NCBI GenBank assembly: GCA_037447655.1
Contig: JBBHKE010001856.1
Coordinates: 670,310-734,309, forward strand
Reading direction: 5' to 3'
Length of the DNA stretch: 64,000 bases
From: Zygnema cylindricum
Lineage: Eukaryota > Streptophyta > Zygnematophyceae > Zygnematales > Zygnemataceae
A model generated the notes under the pieces. That model saw nothing but the letters and a program-made list of their open reading frames with translations. It ran no database searches and was not told where the DNA came from. How positions within the stretch are numbered: position 1 is the stretch's first letter; each line of letters begins with the position of its first letter. The position numbers and the translations under genes are program-made. Positions 54,771-64,000 of the stretch are shown here, piece by piece.

Positions 54771-56000
54771 AGAGAGATGAAAAAAATGGGAGTAGGGGGA
54801 GGGATTCAGTTCGGTGAAAGTGAGAATCTAAGTGATTGTTATGGATGTGCTCAAGGTAAAGCACACAGGTTACCCTTCCCAAAAATTGCCACCTATAAGG
54901 GAGAAAAGATTCTAGATTTAGTACACACAGATATTTGGGGGCCAGCCAGGGTGCCATCACCCGAGGGGGAGTGATTTATGATGACTATCACCGATGATTC
55001 GTCTCGATATTTAAGGGTGTATTTTTTGAAAAATAAGTTAGAGGCTAAGGAATGTTTTAAAAAATATATAGCATGGAGTGAAAAACTCCATGAAACCTCA
55101 ATCAAGAGAGTAAAAAGTGACAATGGTGGAGAGTATACCTCTAACTAGTTTGAGGATTTTTAGAGAAAGATGGAGTGCAACACCAAAAGACAGTTCCTGA
55201 AAATCTTGAGCAGAATGATGTAGCTGAAAGATTAAATAGAACACTGAGTGATGGTGCTAGGAGTATACTGTCAGATAACAAGATATGAAAGAAGTTTTGG
55301 GCAGAAGCAATGAACTGTGCAAATTATCTTAAGAATAGAGTTCTTACTTTAGCAGTAAAGAGCCAAACACCCTATGCGAGATAGACAGGCCGAAAACCAG
55401 ATATATCACACTTAAAGGTTTTCGGTAGTCAAGTGTCTAGTTTAGACACAGATCGGTCAAACTGGAAGTTAAACCCAAAAGGAAAACCATGATATCTACT
55501 AGGATATGATGAAGATGTAAAACGATATAGAGTCTATGATCTCAAAAGAGAGGTAATTATCCTAATGAAGCATCTAGTAGTTATGGATGAAGGGAAATCT
55601 ATAGATCCTCTTAAGGATACAAAGATAGTCACAATCAGATTTGAGTCAAAAAAATTTGATGACTTTGAGCTTCCTAACTATCTAAGATTTCATGAAGATG
55701 ATGATCTTTCATAAACAGATCACATCAAGAAAGACCCAAATGTGAAACCCCTACTATTAACTCCAACCGAAGCGGAAGACATGGTGGAAATTGACTCGGA
55801 ATCAAGGGATAGGGGAGAAGTAAAAATTGTTTGGAAGAATCCAAGAGAGCCATCTATTCCGGCATCCGAGTTAGAGGGAGAAAGAAGAAGCAGCAAAAGA
55901 CTGCAAGAGAGGCAAGTTAACAATAAGCTAACCAAAGTGTCTCACCCGATGAACCTCAAACTTATAATGAGACAATGACTTGTCCTGAGAGAAACTGGTG
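54771..56000 (+). pseudogene. Element H integrase and linker
   Basis: Integrase remains follow in pieces. The zinc site CYGCAQGKAHRLPFP and HTDIWGPARVPSP are at 54777-54974, followed by a stop at GE. Degraded TDDSSRYLRVYFLK, SDNGGEYTSN-stop, QNDVAERLN and GYDEDVKRYRVYDLK blocks continue to about 55560. The acidic linker is partly open at 55742-55978 (SESRDRGE, GERRSSKRLQERQ). Small deletions and at least six stops are present. The order matches element C. No active integrase could be made. Confidence 0.85.
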
Positions 56001-57540
56001 GAAGACAGCCATTAATGAGGAGATGGCCTCAATTATGGCTGTCGATACATGGGAATTGATAGATTGTCCTGCTGACAAGAAGCTAATTGGGTGTAAGTGG
56101 GTATTTTAGCTTAAACTCAACCCAGATAACACCATTGAGCGCTACAAGGCTCGATTAGTGGCGAAGGGATTTACCCAGAAAAGAGGGAATTGACTACGAG
56201 GAGACTTTTGCTCCGATCGTCAAGTTTTCTTCGGTTCGGATACTTCTCAGTTTGGCGGCAGATAAGACTTGGAAGTGCATCAGATGGACATCAAGACGGC
56301 CTTTCTATATGGAGAGTTGGAAGAGGAATTTTTTATGCAACAACCCGAAGGATTTGTGGAGCAAGGGGAGGAAAGCAAGGTATGCCGATTGATCAAATCT
56401 TTGTATGGGATGAAACAGGCGCCCTGGCAATGGAACAAGAAGCTCGATGAGTTTTTTACATGTTTGGGATATATTTGGATCAGCTCAGATCACTCAATTT
56501 ATTTGTTTGAAGATGAGGAAGGAATTATTTTTATTGCAATTTATGTTGATGATTTGCTTGTTATAAGTAAATCTATAGATAAAATAAATAAGTTGAAAAA
56601 TGATCTAAAAGGAAGATTTGAGATGAGGGATATTGGAGAAGCAAGGTTTATTTTGGGAATTCAGGTAGAGAGAAACAAAGATAGAAAAATAATAAGATTA
56701 ACTCAAAAATAGGCCATTGGAAACATGTTGGAAAAATCCCAAATGGACAAGGCTAATAGTTGTACCACTCCTATGGATTTAAAGAAGGGAAGTGAGGGGA
56801 GTAAAGAAGAGGGAGTTATAATCTTAGATGATGAGGTAGGCCCGGAAGAGAAAAGATTTATGTAGACCATCCCTTATAGACAAGTAGTGGAGAGCCTGAT
56901 TTATTTCATGAATTATACCCGTTCGGGCATAGCCGCAGCTGTAGGAGTACTAAGTAGGAGTCTGAATGCTCCCACTAAGAAAGATTGGGAGGCAAATAAG
57001 AGAGTCCTTAGATATCTCATAGGGACTAGGGATGTATGGTTGCATTTGGGTGGGAACAATACTAACATCACCACTTGGTGTGATGCCAGCTATGGGGATG
57101 CTCCTATGAGGAGATGTACATCTGGATATGTATTGTATGTGGGTGATGGGGCTTGCTGTTGGAGCAGCAAGCAGCAAAAGGTCATTGCTCAGTCCACCAT
57201 GGAGGTTGAGTTGATTGCTTCTTGCTCTACTGTAAAAGAATTATTGTGGGTCAAGTCTTTGCTTGGTGAGCTTGGTCATCTTAAGAGTGGTGTCCAAAAA
57301 GTGTTTTGTGGTAATCAGGCTGCCATTGCCATTTTTGCCAATCCTAAACATCACTTTAAAGCCAAACATATGAACATTAGACTTAGCTTTGTTAGGGAGA
57401 AAGTAGAAAACAAGATAATCAGTATAGAGTATAAACTAGATAGTGAAATGGTAGCAAATATGATGACCAAAGCCTGTGCCTTCCCCTAAACTAATATTCT
57501 GTCGGGAGAAGTGTGGTCTTAAAATAAAAGAGTGACTAGA
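56001..57540 (+). pseudogene. Element H reverse transcriptase and RNase H
   Basis: RVT_2 starts near 56010 (INEEMASIMAVDTWELIDCP, IGCKWVF then a stop, ERYKARLVAKGF) with a frameshift near 56180. The 147-codon piece 56269-56712 has HQMDIKTAFLYGELEEE, YGMKQAPWQWN and the intact active site IAIYVDDLLVISKS, ending in a stop at QK. RNase H (56887-57489) keeps WCDASYGDAPMRR but reads TMEVELIAS instead of the usual EAEY, and CGNQAAIAI instead of CDNQ. Two likely catalytic acids are therefore changed. A frameshift spoils the C-terminus. Confidence 0.88.
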
Positions 57541-57586
57541 AAATAAGGGGAGTGTAGAAATTAAAGGTTATTTTTGTATTTTCTAG
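57536..57586 (+). promoter_or_regulatory. Element H polypurine tract within an inverted repeat
   Basis: CTAGAAAATA (57536-57545) and TATTTTCTAG (57577-57586) are perfect inverted repeats around AAGGGGAG and the LTR start, despite heavy decay elsewhere in H. Confidence 0.78.
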
Positions 57587-58260
57587 GTTTTGTAAATGCA
57601 GAAAAGAAGCAAAGGCATTTTGCCTCTAACTCCTCTCTCCAACTCCCACACTTGTCGCAGTCACTAAAAATTGGAGAGGGAGACAGAGCCATGGCCGCAT
57701 ATGCTATCTAGATGGGGACAAACATTAGATTGGTAGATTTACCAAAATAAAAATTGACGAGCCCGAGATTTGAACCTGGTACCTGCCGTCCGTCAAAGCC
57801 GCCGGTAGCCGATAGCCTTAGCCAATTAGTCTAAGAGTAAGGTTATACGATATATGGTTTGATAATTAGATAAATACTCTTACGTAGGCTATTTTATTTA
57901 ATGGGATATTTGGACATAGATACAGTTCATGTTGTACGGCGTACGAAACATCCGAAACGGATACCGCGCACTTTGTTTCGAAGGCGAAACAAATATCGTG
58001 CAAGTATTTATGACGGCTACGATTAAAATCCGGTTTAATCGGACAGCCGCGAAGCATGCCGAGATCGCGAAATAGATTTTCGGCGGTTTGCGGTCAACGT
58101 CACATCGATTGACACGTGGTACAACCATATTGGAATACGACATCTCCGGGGATTACATGAACGAATCCAAAAATAACATGTGTCGACTTGTTGGCCATGT
58201 CGTACAATGGTCGTATAAAAAGAACACCAGCACCTGTACCTTTATGTACGATACACTATT
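57553..58260 (+). repeat. Element H 3' LTR, first 708 bp
   Basis: Matches 52171 onward and stops after TGTACGATACACTATT, where element Q's LTR begins. B-box-like AGATTTGAACC (antisense) is at 57766-57776. Confidence 0.9.
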
Positions 58261-59080
58261 TGTTGATTTGAGGCAACCGGTGACCCAGAGGAGGAAGAAG
58301 AAGCACCAACATTTGCCATAATATTCAGATTACAGAAGAGGAAACTCTCACAAAAACCACAAAAAGACCGACTTCACAATGAAGCCCCAAGCAAACCAGA
58401 CACACAATAGATCTGCAAATTTGCCACAAAATAGAAAGTATGACAAAGAATTCACATGCAGAATTTCATAGGGTTCTGTCAAAAGATCACATTGATCTTG
58501 CAATTCAAAAAGACACAAAAAACTTCTTTGCAGTTTTCCATTCACTGAATTCCTAACTCCAAAATATTCTAAGCCCTACATATACAAAGTGAACCTACAG
58601 CTGATCTAAACCGTACCACATTTACCGTGGTGTGTCGGTACACTAAACATTAATCAAAATAAACCCCGCAATCTACCGTACAAGTATTCACATCAAACCT
58701 TAACCCTAGTCGCTGCTAAAATACGCAGTCAAAGTTAGTCGACTGAAATGGCGGTTCGGTCAATATTTCTCTTCCAAAAATGACGGCGAACTCCATCCGC
58801 CGTCCGCGTATTCATTCATCTCCAAAGATGAACCTCCACGTGTAAATCTGGTCCCTCAAGTAAATATGTACTTTGTCAACCAACTCAACCAAGCTTGACT
58901 TCCCCACGGACCGACACGTGTACATAGAGTGTACCAAATCTGTGAACTCCCTTTGGAGTTACATACCACACCACATCTTGTCTACGTCAACGTAGTCTAT
59001 ACACAAAAAAACTGGCTAAGTCTAGACTCTCTTTCTCACACACGAGATATAGAGAGGACTAAAGGTTTCCAAAACCAACA
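58261..59080 (-). repeat. Element Q 3' LTR
   Basis: 820 bp, TGTTGATTTG... to ...AAACCAACA. Family I type by its purine tract and RNase H, but shorter than the A, B and L LTRs. The left flank is CTATT; the partner flank is lost. Confidence 0.82.
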
Positions 59081-59105
59081 CTCCCCTAAACCTTTAGACT
59101 CTCTC
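59052..59105 (-). promoter_or_regulatory. Element Q polypurine tract within an inverted repeat
   Basis: CTAAAGGTTT (59059-59068, LTR) and AAACCTTTAG (59088-59097, internal) pair perfectly. Outer GAGAG and CTCTC can extend the stem. The purine tract AGGGGAG and the LTR edge are in the loop. Confidence 0.8.
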
Positions 59106-59722
59106 AGCCACTAAGTCCACATGCCTCCTTAGAAAACTTCAACTTAGGTGCAGGTAAAGGCTTAGTCATCATATCTGCTACCATCATCTCATCCGGCAAA
59201 TAAGTGAGTTTTAAAATTCTTTTCACCACGTTCTCTTTTGCAAAATGCAACTTTATATCAATGTGTTTGCTTTTGAAGTGATGACTTGGGTTAGATGCAA
59301 TTGCTATAGCATCTTGGTTGTCACACCACACTATTTGAGGTCCAGATTGCATAAAGTGAAGTTCTTGAAGGAGGGATTTTACCCAAAGTAACTCCTTGAC
59401 AACTGAGCTGGCTGCCATGTATTCAGCCTCCATTATAGACTGAGTTGTGACTTTTTGAAGCTTGCTGCTTCAGCTACATGTTCCACTTCCAATCTTTAGA
59501 ATGAATCCAGTGGTGGACCGCCGGCTTGGCATGTCCGCGTAGCTCGCATCGCTCCAATTCTCAATCTTGACCTCTTCTCCACCGAGAGCGAGTCGTAGTT
59601 TCCGTGTCCTTGCAAGATACCGAAGGACCCTCTTTGCTGCCTCCCAATCCGATCTCCTCGGATTTTGTAAACTCCAGCTTAGAGCACCAACTGCAGCTGC
59701 GATGTTCGGGCGTTCCGCAATC
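59081..59722 (-). pseudogene. Element Q RNase H
   Basis: Two minus-strand open pieces. The right piece (59470-59722) gives IAAAVGALSWSLQNPRRSD, a KRVLRYLARTRK block and WSDASYADMPSRRSTTGF. The left piece (59104-59433) gives MEAEYMAASS, CDNQDAIAIASNP, HIDIKLHF and the C-terminal MMTKPLPAPKL. Catalytic Asp and Glu positions look kept. A break near 59440-59470 separates the pieces. It encodes only RNase H and pol C-terminus; reverse transcriptase is absent because the element ends at 59722. The equivalent part of fragment R (62290-62568) is an inverted copy. Confidence 0.85.
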
Positions 59723-60890
59723 GGAAGATGATGAGTTTCTTTGCCCTTGCAAAAGATCTCATGGAAGGGCCTCAAGAAAATAGATGGATTATGGACTCCG
59801 GGTGCTCTTCCCACATGTTCGGCAACCGGGCTTACTTCAAAACCCTTACTCTGATTCCGACTCGTCGAATCTACTACGCGGATGATAGCGGTGTGGAGGC
59901 TACGGCAAAGGGAAGCTGGAGGCTTGTGACATCAATGGTCATATTTAAAGAGAATCTTACATGATGCTCTGCCTCAAAGTTTAAAAAATTGTTTTCCACT
60001 TCGGGTGAAATGAAAGGATTGAAATTTTGCAAAAGAATGGGAAGAAGGTAGTAAGCAAAGATGGGAGAGTAGCCTTGGTAGGAACTAGAGGCCCAAACTT
60101 GTTGTACCGGATGGACTTGGCTAATGAAATTGACTTTGCATACTCAAGTGTCCTTTCGGAAAATGTTTTGTGGCATAAGAGGCTCGGTCATGTTCATCAC
60201 GAAAAACTTGATAAAATGGTGAAACACAAAATGATAGATGGGGTCATATTAGGACAAAAAGATTCTCATGTATGTGATGGTTGTGCTTTAGGGAAGCTTC
60301 ACAAGCTGCCCCTACCTCAAACCGCGGATAATTGGGCTACGGATTTGCTGCAAATTATTCATTCGGACGTGTGGGGACCGTCTAAAGTCCCTTCCTTTAG
60401 TGGCAACCAGTTTCTTGTTACATTTACGGATGACTTCTCGTGGTACAGCCGAGTTTACTTCATGAAGGAGAAGAGTGAAGTGTTCACTCACTTCAAGCAT
60501 TGCCGAACGTGGGCGGAAAAGCTTCACGGAAAGCCGATTCTCTCTCTTCCGTCAGACAACGGGGGAAAATATATTTCGAATGCATTCTCGGATTATTTAA
60601 AGGAACACGGCATATCTCGTCAGTTTAGAGTTCCCTATACTCTGGAGCAAAAAGGAGTATCTGAAAGACTAAACCGGACTTTAATGGAGAGTGCAAAATC
60701 TATGATGTTGGATAAAGGGATAGATTTTAAGTTTTCGGGTGAGGCTTTCTCTTGTGCATCTTATATTAGGAATAGCATAGAAACTAAGGCGGTAAATGGG
60801 AAGACACCTTATGAAATGTGGACCGGAAAGAAACCCGATGTAAGTCACTTCCGGGTTTTTGGTAGTAAATGTTTTATTTAGGATAATCTT
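59723..60890 (+). pseudogene. Fragment R protease and integrase core
   Basis: Plus-strand internal fragment. It opens inside the gag/protease border: ENRWIMDSGCSSHMFG (DSG kept), then a stop and frameshift near 59962-60025. From 60027 a 284-residue frame carries pre-integrase with the zinc site (WHKRLGHVHHEKL ... CDGCALGKLHKLPLP) and the integrase core: IHSDVWGPSKVP, PSDNGGKYIS (Asp kept; the usual Glu after Gly-Gly is Lys) and LEQKGVSERLNRTL (catalytic Glu kept), then HFRVFGSKCFI and a stop. It is closest to element B/L integrases, with C-like touches (VWGPSKVPS). It lacks gag, PBS and LTR. Confidence 0.87.
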
Positions 60891-62568
60891 CCTATTTCTA
60901 AGCTTCATCCAAAATTTGTCCCGGGAATTTTCATGGGTTATTATGATGAGTCACTAGGCTATAGAGTTTACAACCCTGACAGGAAAACTCTTCAGGTTGC
61001 TAAGAATATTCAGGTTAAGGAAAAAAGTCAATCGGTGGATGTTTTTGGCATGACAGATTTTGAGAAAAATGCCAAAAATCAAGAATATGTAATTTTTGAA
61101 AATGTTCCTCTTTCCTTTTTCAAAAGTTCTTCCTCTATTCCTACTCCGGTCATTCCGGTTGTTCAACCTGTACAGCAAGCTCCTCCTCCTCCTCCTCTTC
61201 GGCGGCATCTTAGGGATCCAACAGTTCTAGCCTCAAATTTTTCGGGGGGAAGAAGGCAAAGCAGCAGGCTGCGAGGTGAACCGGCAAAACATGCCCTATT
61301 TTCTGCAACCACAATATAGCCAGTCACCATACAGCAAGCCTTTTCAGCCTCCGAAAATGATCAATGGATCTCCACGGCAAATGATGAAATGCGATGGATA
61401 TTGGAGGCTCAAACTTGGAAGCCTGTAAAGCTTCCGCCGGATCGAAAGGCCATCGGTTGTAAGTGGGTTTTTAAAGTTAAGCTAAATTCGGATAATTCTA
61501 TTGAAATATATAAGGCTAGGCTTGTTGCAAAGGGGTATAGTCACAAGGAGGGAATTCACTATGAGGAGACTTTCTCTCTTCTTGTTCGGTTTCCAACTGT
61601 TAGAATTCTTTTGTCTTTAGCAGCCATTGAGGATATGGAACTCCATCAAATGGATGTTAAGACAACTTTCTTGCATTGAGATTTAGAGGAACTGGATTTA
61701 TATGAGGCAGCCTGAAATGTATGCAGAGACCGGAAAAGAAAATCTGGTCGGTAAACTGTTGAAATCTTTGTACGGTCTGAAGCAAGCTCCACATTAGTGG
61801 AATCTAATACTAGATGAGTTTCTAACTAGTCTCGGTTTTGTGAGGATTAGTTAAGATCACTCAGTCTATGTTATAGAAAGTGAAGATGAGATTATTTACA
61901 TTGCTGTGTAGGTAGATGATTCGCTGCTACTGAGTAAGTCATTAAATGAGATTAAGAAAATAAAGGTGGCCTTGAATTCGAGATTTAAGATGAAAGATTT
62001 AGGAGAGGCAAAGTATATTCTCAAGATTCAGGAAGAAAGGGATAGAGATAGGAGAATAATCTATCTAACACAACGGGAAGCGATTGGGAATATGCTTGAG
62101 AAGTTTGGCATGGCAGAGGCAAAGGGAAGTGCCACTCCCATGGAATTCAAGCAAAAGGTGGAAGGCATGGAGACTGAGGGAGGAGTCATTTTTGATGACA
62201 CCTTCGAATCAGGGGAGGCAGATTCTATGGTTGCCATTCCATATCGTCAGATTGTTTCGCAACCTAATCTACTTCATGAACTGCACAAGCCCGGACATCG
62301 CGGCTACAGTTGGTGCTTTAAGCCGGAGTTTACAAAATTCGAGGAGATCGGATTGGGAGGCAGCAAAGAGGGTCCTTTGGTATAGGGACACAGAAACTAC
62401 GACTCGCTCTCGGTGGAGAAGAGGTCAAGATTCAGACTTGGAGCGATGCGAGCTACGGGGACATGCCAAGTCGGCGCTCCACCACCGGATTCATTCTAAA
62501 GATCGGAAGTGGAACATGTCGCTGGAGCAGCAAGCTTCAGAAAGTCACAGCTCATTCTACAATAAACG
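60891..62568 (+). pseudogene. Fragment R integrase end, reverse transcriptase, RNase H start
   Basis: Continues with the integrase C-terminus (GYYDESLGYRVYNPDRK) and a Pro-rich linker with a run of prolines (QQAPPPPPLRRHLRDP), to a stop at 61317-61319. RVT_2 runs [44 protein letters not shown] and HQMDVKTTFLH, then a stop at 61677-61679. The active site reads IAV-stop-VDDSLLLSKS, so the Tyr of YVDD is a stop. RNase H begins in two frames (61966-62608) and ends near 62568 at AHSTI, where LTR X starts. Several frameshifts are present. Confidence 0.85.
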
Positions 62569-63714
62569 TGAAACTTTGAGACCTCCATTGGCCCTCAGAG
62601 TAAGCTGATCCAAAAGAAGCTAATCTAGATAGTGCCGACTCCAAGTTGATATAAACCCAAATGACTGACCCCTTGACAGTCTGAACCCCAATATAGATTC
62701 ACCCCTGTGAAATAACACTTTCTGCGTACTTAGTTCCACCACAAAATGCAAAGGTACAATATGAGATTTGGATACATTCACCCACTTTGACTTTCCCTTA
62801 GAAATACCGCCACCCTGGCAGACAAAAACTCTGACCGACTACACCCTTGTGTAGCCTAGACTCACCTGAGTCCGCAGCAAAAAGAATCACTGAAAATGGT
62901 CAATTAAATTGCTAGTTATGGCTGGCCAAAGTTTGCAATTTATACAAGGTGCTCTCTAGGAGAGGCAGCTACCTACCCAAAATTCCTAAGTCCTATTCTC
63001 CCTCTAAAACTCTATCTACTGAAATACGGCACCAATCAAATTATTGTGTTGTATAGAAAAGTACAGGTGCCGGTGTACTTTCTATACGGCTATTGTTCAA
63101 CATGGCCAAAATGTCGACACGTGTCAAATCAGGATTTGTTCCCGTAATCTCCAGAGTTCTCGTAATCCAATGGTATCACACCACGTGTCATATGACGTGG
63201 CAATGACCGTAAAACGCCAAAAGTACCTTTTCCGTGATCGCGGCGCCTATCGCGGCCGTCCGATCAAAACCGGATATAATCCTAGCCGCTAAAATTCGAC
63301 GCGCGGTATTTGTTTCGCGGTCGAAACAAGTGCGCGATATCTGTTTCATAAAACATTGAAACCGTACTCCGTACTACCTAAAACTGTTTCCATGTACTAC
63401 ATATCTATTTCCCGTTAAACGAACTACTCTACATGTTACTATATAAATATTTGTCAAACCCTACATATATTAGCATTATTCTAGACTTAACGGCTAGAGC
63501 TAACTGCTACTTTGACTTGCGGCAGGTACCAGGATCAAACCCTGCGCTTGTCAATCTTTTTTATGAACCTTTTTAATTTACCTGTCTCTCTTGGAGAACT
63601 CAGGCAGCCATGACTTTGTCTCCCTATCCAGCCTTCAGTGACTACAACAAGTATGGGGGCTTGGATAAGGGAGTCAGAGGCAGACTACCTCTGCTCTTTT
63701 TCTATCCTAATACA
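62569..63714 (-). repeat. LTR X, nearly complete (family II type)
   Basis: Minus orientation, from TGAAACTTTGAGACC. It holds GCAAAAAGAATCACTG, CCTAAGTCCT (the AGGACTTAG block), a GTAC hairpin (63051-63087) and a tRNA-like block with GGATCAAACCC (about 63531-63541). The last ~30 bp of the LTR terminus are missing at the right. It is most like LTR T. Confidence 0.8.
63051..63087. promoter_or_regulatory. GTAC-rich hairpin in LTR X
   Basis: GTATAGAAAAGTACA (63051-63065) pairs with TGTACTTTCTATAC (63074-63087) apart from one bulged A. GTATAG/CTATAC here replaces GTACAG/CTGTAC of element D. Confidence 0.6.
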
Positions 63715-64000
63715 CTTTTGCTCGTCTCCATCAGACGGAGACTGAGGGAATAGGTTCGGGGGTATGAACAACATCAGTGACTTCCGACCTATCCCTCTGT
63801 TTCAGTACCGACGGACTCAAGAGGTTCTCTCTGTCCATTTAATTTTTCCAAGTATTTTTTCTAACTGTTCGCGTCCCAAACTAGGACCATGGACGGCGTT
63901 CAGTTTCATCGTCAATCGAGATCGGCAATTCAGATCTTATTACGATTATATACATCCCAAACTGTTTATAAATATATCATTGTACATCTCATCAAGCAAA
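63715..64000. other. Unassigned right end
   Basis: No gene or recognised repeat. A short inverted repeat GTCTCC/GGAGAC lies near 63725-63743. Sequence downstream of 63900 is AT-rich. Confidence 0.4.

Larger units (their letters stand above)
52171..58260 (+). mobile_element. Element H: family II Copia, 3' LTR cut by element Q
   Basis: A plus-strand Copia element with a complete 5' LTR (52171-53201), internal region to 57552 and a partial 3' LTR (57553-58260) interrupted by Q's LTR. It is highly decayed, but the PBS and the inverted repeat around the polypurine tract are still recognisable. Confidence 0.9.
58261..59722 (-). mobile_element. Element Q: 3' end of a family I Copia element
   Basis: Minus-strand fragment consisting of a complete 3' LTR, polypurine tract and RNase H, broken off at about 59722, where a related fragment (R) starts in the opposite orientation. 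Its LTR inserted into the 3' LTR of element H. Confidence 0.82.

Noticed and set aside
59728-59964. Separate protease gene
   Set aside because: It is the protease part of Copia fragment R, broken by a stop and frameshift.
1-64000. CRISPR array, operon or bacterial mobile element
   Set aside because: No regularly spaced repeats, and the content is eukaryotic Copia retrotransposons throughout.

Overview
This window reads as repeat-rich, intergenic DNA from a land plant nuclear genome. I find no convincing cellular gene, rRNA gene, functional tRNA gene or CRISPR array. Nearly all 64 kb is Ty1/copia LTR retrotransposon sequence: several near-full-length elements nested in one another, plus truncated internal pieces, partial or solo LTRs, one MITE and two blocks of unrecognised degenerate coding DNA. 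The plant assignment rests on the Copia domain set and on a 15-nt primer-binding site that, from memory, matches the anticodon arm of plant initiator tRNA-Met. I cannot name a species.

Layout. 1-304 is an integrase scrap of an older + element (Z). Element A (-, family I) spans 305-11931 and is split by element B (+, family I, 3182-9332). 11932-13391 holds the tail of another + element and a family III LTR, followed by the gag of element G (+). G is split by element E (-, family II, 13844-26755; perfect TSD GTTTG). E's 3' LTR is itself split by element C (+, family II, 14380-20828; TSD AATTC). G resumes at 26756-27493. 27494-33046 holds LTR U, fragment K (-) and truncated element L (-). 33047-37004 is unrecognised minus-strand coding DNA (M1, M2) interrupted by LTR V, which carries a 200-bp MITE. 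Element D (-, family II, 37005-43351) is the least damaged minus-strand copy. 43159-45159 is a rearranged zone with a 324-bp perfect duplication. 45029-47936 is unrecognised block N, split by LTR S. 47937-52170 holds LTR T, a second family III LTR and fragment P (-). Element H (+, 52171-58260) follows, cut by element Q (-, 58261-59722), which abuts an oppositely oriented, related fragment R (+, 59723-62568). LTR X (-) and an unassigned end close the window.

How the elements work. Each encodes one Gag-Pol (Gag with CCHC knuckle, protease, integrase, RVT_2 reverse transcriptase, RNase H). Every copy is broken by stops, frameshifts or deletions, so none is autonomous as read. Shared cis features are more striking than the proteins. 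The primer-binding site complements the anticodon arm of initiator tRNA-Met (half-tRNA priming as in Drosophila copia) and lies inside the gag reading frame, with the upstream gag ATG inside the 5' LTR. An inverted repeat whose sequence differs between families, but which keeps pairing, brackets the polypurine tract and the start of the 3' LTR. LTRs of different families share a palindromic GTAC-rich hairpin and a TATA/AGGACTTAG core. Family II LTRs carry a tRNA-like block in antisense orientation.
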